Assembly (NCBI GenBank): GCA_035494015.1
Contig: DATJHJ010000039.1
Span: forward strand, 1 to 14,799
Source: CADCTB01 sp035494015
GTDB taxonomy: Bacteria; Actinomycetota; Acidimicrobiia; Acidimicrobiales; AC-14
Length of the DNA stretch: 14,799 bases
Direction: 5' to 3'
A program made the translations under genes and the position numbers. Positions within the stretch are counted from its first letter, which is position 1, and the number at the start of each line of letters is the position of its first letter. The notes under the pieces were generated by a model. That model saw only the letters and a list, made by a program, of their open reading frames with translations, was not told where the DNA came from and searched no databases. Shown here piece by piece: positions 12,172 to 14,799 of the stretch.

Positions 12172-13175
12172 TCACGGTTCCTGTCCCGCTGGGCGGCGGC
12201 CGGGGCTACGACGTGCTGGTCGGCCCGGGGGCCCGCCACCGGCTGCTCGAGGTCCTGCCCGTCGGCGCCCACCGGGCCGCGGTGGTAACCCAGCCGGGGG
12301 TCGACGTGGTGGTCGACGCCGGGGTCGAGCAGCGCACCTTCCTCATGCCCGAGGGCGAGGAAGCCAAATGCCTGGAGACGGTCGAGGAGCTGTGCCGGGC
12401 CTGGGCCCGCTGGGGGCTGACCCGGGCCGACGTGGTGGTGGCCGTCGGCGGGGGGGTGGTGACCGACGCGGCCGGGTTCGCGGCGGCGGTGTACCACCGG
12501 GGGGTGGCCGTGGTCCACGTGCCGACCACCCTGCTCGGCCAGGTCGACGCCGCCATCGGCGGCAAGACCGGCGTGAACCTGCCCGAGGGCAAGAACCTGG
12601 TGGGGGCGTTCTGGCAGCCGTCCGCCGTCCTGTGCGACGTCGACGTGCTGGCCACCCTGCCGCCCCGGGAGTACCGCAGCGGGCTGGGGGAGATGGCCAA
12701 GTACGCCTTCCTGGGCGTCCACGACCTTCCCGACCTGCCCCTCGACGAGGCGGTGGCGGCCTGCGTGCGGTGCAAGGCCGAGCACATCGCCGCCGACGAG
12801 CGGGAGACCACCGGCCGCCGGGCCCTCCTGAACTACGGCCATACCCTGGCCCACGCCCTGGAGACGGCCGGCCACTACGACCTGCGCCACGGCGAGGCTG
12901 TCGCCATCGGCCTCGTCTTCGCCGCCCGCCTGGCCCGCCGCCTGGGCCGGGTCGACGACGGCACTGTCGCCGAGCATGAGCGGGTGGTCGCCGGCTACGG
13001 GTTGCCGGCCACCGTGCCGGCCGGTCACGACCCGGCCGAGCTGGTCACCCTCATGGCCCGGGACAAGAAGGCGGTCGACGGGCTGACGTTCGTACTCGAC
13101 GGTCCCCGGGGCGTCGAGGTGGTGGCCGGGGTGCCGCCGGACGTGGTCGAGGCCACCCTGCGGGAGCGATCGTGA
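12168..13175 (+). CDS. aroB: 3-Dehydroquinate synthase
   Basis: Converts DAHP to 3-dehydroquinate; NAD- and metal-dependent. The start chosen is GTG 12168, giving MITVPVPLGGGRGYDVLVG and 335 residues. A GTGA overlap with the aroK stop and GGGAGGA at 12157-12163 support it. An upstream in-frame start at 12123 would add a low-complexity extension with no counterpart in the family. Motifs: NAD loop VGGGVVTD (93-100), PTTLLGQVDAAIGGKTGVN (119-137), EMAKYAFLG with metal ligand E175, NYGHTLAHALE with H225, and HGEAVAIG with H241; the 16-residue His-His spacing is that of the known zinc site. It is somewhat shorter than typical 350-365-residue enzymes, with a compact N-terminal domain. Confidence 0.97.
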   Translation: MITVPVPLGGGRGYDVLVGPGARHRLLEVLPVGAHRAAVVTQPGVDVVVDAGVEQRTFLMPEGEEAKCLETVEELCRAWARWGLTRADVVVAVGGGVVTDAAGFAAAVYHRGVAVVHVPTTLLGQVDAAIGGKTGVNLPEGKNLVGAFWQPSAVLCDVDVLATLPPREYRSGLGEMAKYAFLGVHDLPDLPLDEAVAACVRCKAEHIAADERETTGRRALLNYGHTLAHALETAGHYDLRHGEAVAIGLVFAARLARRLGRVDDGTVAEHERVVAGYGLPATVPAGHDPAELVTLMARDKKAVDGLTFVLDGPRGVEVVAGVPPDVVEATLRERS

Positions 13176-13636
13176 GCCGCCCGGGAGGCCGGTCCGGCGG
13201 GGCCGCGACGGTCCTGCTCTTGTCGGGGCCCAACCTGGACCTGCTCGGCATCCGCCAGCCCGAGATCTACGGCGCGGCCACGCTGGACGAACACGTGGCC
13301 CGGGCCGCAGCCGCCGCCGAGTCGCGGGACCTGACGCTGGAGCACGTCCAGTCGAACCACGAGGGCGGGCTGGTGGAGGCCGTGCACGGGGCTCGGGGGC
13401 GGGTCGGCGCCATCATCGTCAACGCCGCCGCCCTCACCCATTACTCCTGGTCGCTGCACGACGCCCTGGCCGCGTTCGACGGGCCGGTCGTCGAGCTCCA
13501 CCTCTCGAACACCTCGGCCCGGGAGCCGTGGCGGCACACGTCGGTGATCTCGCCGGTGGCAACGGGGGTCATCATGGGCTTCGGCGGCCTCGGCTACGAG
13601 CTTGCCGTCGAGGCCGTGGCACGCTTGCTGGCATGA
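13172..13636 (+). CDS. aroQ: 3-Dehydroquinate dehydratase, type II
   Basis: Dehydrates 3-dehydroquinate to 3-dehydroshikimate through the type II enolate mechanism; the family forms dodecamers. The 154 residues contain GPNLDLLGIRQPEIYG with flexible-loop R28 and catalytic Y33, SNHEGGLVEAVH (61-72), IIVNAAALTHYSWSLHDAL with N84 and H90, ELHLSN with H110, REPWRHTSV with R121, and PVATGVIMGFGGLGYELA. Most family members read GPNLNLLG, so D23 is a small deviation. The GTG start overlaps the aroB stop (GTGA at 13172-13175), with GGGAG at 13162-13166. The first 12 residues are Gly/Arg/Ser-rich and probably disordered. The stop overlaps the next gene's ATG (ATGA). Confidence 0.96.
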   Translation: MSRPGGRSGGAATVLLLSGPNLDLLGIRQPEIYGAATLDEHVARAAAAAESRDLTLEHVQSNHEGGLVEAVHGARGRVGAIIVNAAALTHYSWSLHDALAAFDGPVVELHLSNTSAREPWRHTSVISPVATGVIMGFGGLGYELAVEAVARLLA

Positions 13637-14736
13637 GAACTCCTATGGACGTGGCCGGCCGCGTCCCCCGCCTTCGAGACCGGTTCCACGAGGCCGGCTG
13701 CGACGCCCTGCTTGTCACCCACCTGGTGAACATCCGCTACCTGACCGCCTTCACCGGGTCGGCCGCCCTGCTCCTCGTCCGCCCCGACGACCTGCTCTTC
13801 GTCACCGACGGCCGCTACCGGGACCAGTCGGCACTGGAGCTGGCCGGCGCCGGCATCGAGGCCCGCATCGAGGTCGGCCTGACCGGCGGCAGGCAGAAGG
13901 AGCTGGTGCAGGAGGCGGCGGCGGGCATCGCGCGCCTCGGCCTCGAAGCGGCGGCGGTCACGTGGGCCCAGCAGCGCAAGTTCGACGGCGAGTGGTTCCC
14001 GGACGCCGAGCTGGTGCCCACCGAGGGGTTGGTCGAGGAGCTCCGCAAGGTCAAGGACGCCGGCGAGGTCGAGCGCATGGCCGAGGCGGCCGCCGTCGCC
14101 GATGCCGCCCTGGCGGCTGTCCGCCACCGCCTGGCCGAGGGGCCGACGGAGGAGCAGTTCGCCCTGGAGCTGGACTTCGAGATGCGCAAGGGCGGGGCGT
14201 CGGCCCCGAGCTTCGACACCATCGTGGCCTCCGGGCCGAACGGGGCCAAGCCCCACCATCGCCCCAGCGGGCGGCGGATCGAGCGGGGCGAGCTGGTCGT
14301 GGTCGACTTCGGGGCCATCGTCGACGGCTACTGCTCGGACATGACCCGCACCTTCTGCGTGGGCGAGCCGTCGTCGGCCACCGCCCGGCGGATGGTCGAG
14401 GTCGTGGCCGAGAGCCAGCGGGCCGGCGTGGCCGCGGTGCGGGCCGGTGTGGAAGGCAAGGGCGTCGACGAGATCTGCAGGAACGTCATCGCCGAGGCGG
14501 GCTGGGCCGACGCCTTCCTGCACAGCACCGGGCACGGCGTCGGCCTGGAGATCCACGAGGACCCCCGGGTGTCCTCGGCCTCGACCGATACCCTGGTAGC
14601 CGGCCACGTCGTGACCGTCGAGCCCGGGGTCTACCTTCCCGAGCACGGCGGGGTCCGCATCGAGGACACCGTGGTAGTCACCGACGAGGGCTGCACCGTC
14701 CTCACCAACGCCCCCAAGGAGCTCGCGGTTCTGTGA
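13633..14736 (+). CDS. pepQ: M24B metallopeptidase (Xaa-Pro aminopeptidase/dipeptidase)
   Basis: Cytosolic peptidase removing residues next to proline, with the pita-bread fold. From ATG 13633 it has 367 residues: an N-terminal creatinase-like domain (1-130, including LLVTHLVNIRYLTAFTGS and VTDGRYRDQ) and a catalytic domain (about 145-360). The five dinuclear metal ligands are visible: D225 (VVVDFGAIVDG), D236 (CSDMTRTF), H301 (STGHGVGLEIHED), E330 (TVEPGVYLPEHGG) and E344 (RIEDTV). ATG 13633 overlaps the aroQ stop (ATGA); ATG 13645 is a possible alternative. There is no Shine-Dalgarno. The position just before efp is conserved in actinobacteria. Whether it is an aminopeptidase (PepP-like) or a dipeptidase (PepQ-like) cannot be told from sequence; the symbol follows the M. 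tuberculosis neighbour. Confidence 0.93.
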   Translation: MRTPMDVAGRVPRLRDRFHEAGCDALLVTHLVNIRYLTAFTGSAALLLVRPDDLLFVTDGRYRDQSALELAGAGIEARIEVGLTGGRQKELVQEAAAGIARLGLEAAAVTWAQQRKFDGEWFPDAELVPTEGLVEELRKVKDAGEVERMAEAAAVADAALAAVRHRLAEGPTEEQFALELDFEMRKGGASAPSFDTIVASGPNGAKPHHRPSGRRIERGELVVVDFGAIVDGYCSDMTRTFCVGEPSSATARRMVEVVAESQRAGVAAVRAGVEGKGVDEICRNVIAEAGWADAFLHSTGHGVGLEIHEDPRVSSASTDTLVAGHVVTVEPGVYLPEHGGVRIEDTVVVTDEGCTVLTNAPKELAVL

Positions 14737-14753
14737 ACGTCACTGCATCATGA
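14733..14753 (+). CDS. Possible six-codon minicistron between the peptidase and efp
   Basis: GTG 14733 overlaps the peptidase TGA (GTGA), reads (M)NVTAS, and stops at TGA 14751-14753, which overlaps the efp ATG at 14750 (ATGA). It resembles the efp start MNVSTN, and TGAACGTC occurs in both starts, 17 nt apart. It may be a coupling relay or only chance; no Shine-Dalgarno is present. Confidence 0.15.
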   Translation: MNVTAS

Positions 14754-14799
14754 ACGTCTCTACGAACGACCTGCGCAACGGCATGGCCCTCGACCTGCC
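14750..14799 (+). CDS. efp: Elongation factor P, N-terminal start only
   Basis: ATG 14750 opens a frame that runs off the right edge: MNVSTNDLRNGMALDL. The 'STNDLRNGM' segment is the characteristic beginning of EF-P domain I, and efp directly after an M24 peptidase is the normal actinobacterial order (followed by nusB elsewhere). EF-P binds between the ribosomal P and E sites and relieves stalling at consecutive prolines. The modified-residue loop lies outside the window. The ATG is 13 nt after the peptidase stop, with no clear ribosome binding site. Confidence 0.88.
   Translation, partial: MNVSTNDLRNGMALDL

Overview
The window is very GC-rich DNA in which every recognisable gene lies on the + strand, with hardly any intergenic space. 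The order hisS(end)-aspS-[accessory gene]-rarA-DUF948-DUF6167-alaS-ruvX-mltG-aroE-prepilin peptidase-aroC-aroK-aroB-aroQ-M24 peptidase-efp(start) matches the core order known from Actinomycetota. In Mycobacterium tuberculosis the same genes occur in the same relative order, from hisS/aspS through alaS, aroE, a prepilin-peptidase-like gene and aroC-aroK-aroB-aroQ to pepQ and efp. I infer a high-GC actinobacterium, possibly of an uncultured or Acidimicrobiia-like lineage. The exact taxon cannot be fixed from the sequence.

Layout. (1) Positions 1-1779: the last 20 codons of a probable hisS overlap aspS. (2) Positions 1784-2804: a single accessory gene (AbiEi-like winged helix plus DUF559/Vsr-like nuclease fold) is bracketed by two almost identical 44-bp palindromes, and looks inserted between aspS and rarA. 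(3) Positions 2821-4794: rarA (replication-fork AAA+ ATPase), then two small membrane-associated proteins of unknown function (DUF948 and DUF6167-like). (4) Positions 4811-10445: alaS, ruvX, mltG, aroE and a prepilin-peptidase-like membrane protease, mostly joined by stop/start overlaps. (5) Positions 10485-14799: a second overlapping chain starting at an apparently leaderless aroC and running through aroK, aroB, aroQ and an Xaa-Pro peptidase into efp.

The genes cover aminoacyl-tRNA synthesis and translation (hisS, aspS, alaS, efp), replication and rRNA maintenance (rarA, ruvX), cell wall synthesis (mltG) and five of the seven shikimate-pathway steps (aroB, aroQ, aroE, aroK, aroC). DAHP synthase and aroA are not in the window. 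Most of this is conserved housekeeping content. The parts worth a second look are the palindrome-bracketed nuclease gene, a 29-bp tandem duplication that copied a complete stop/start junction and created a ten-codon minicistron between aroE and the prepilin peptidase, a weaker similar arrangement before efp, and the cysteine-poor prepilin peptidase. No tRNA, rRNA, CRISPR array or canonical insertion sequence was seen.
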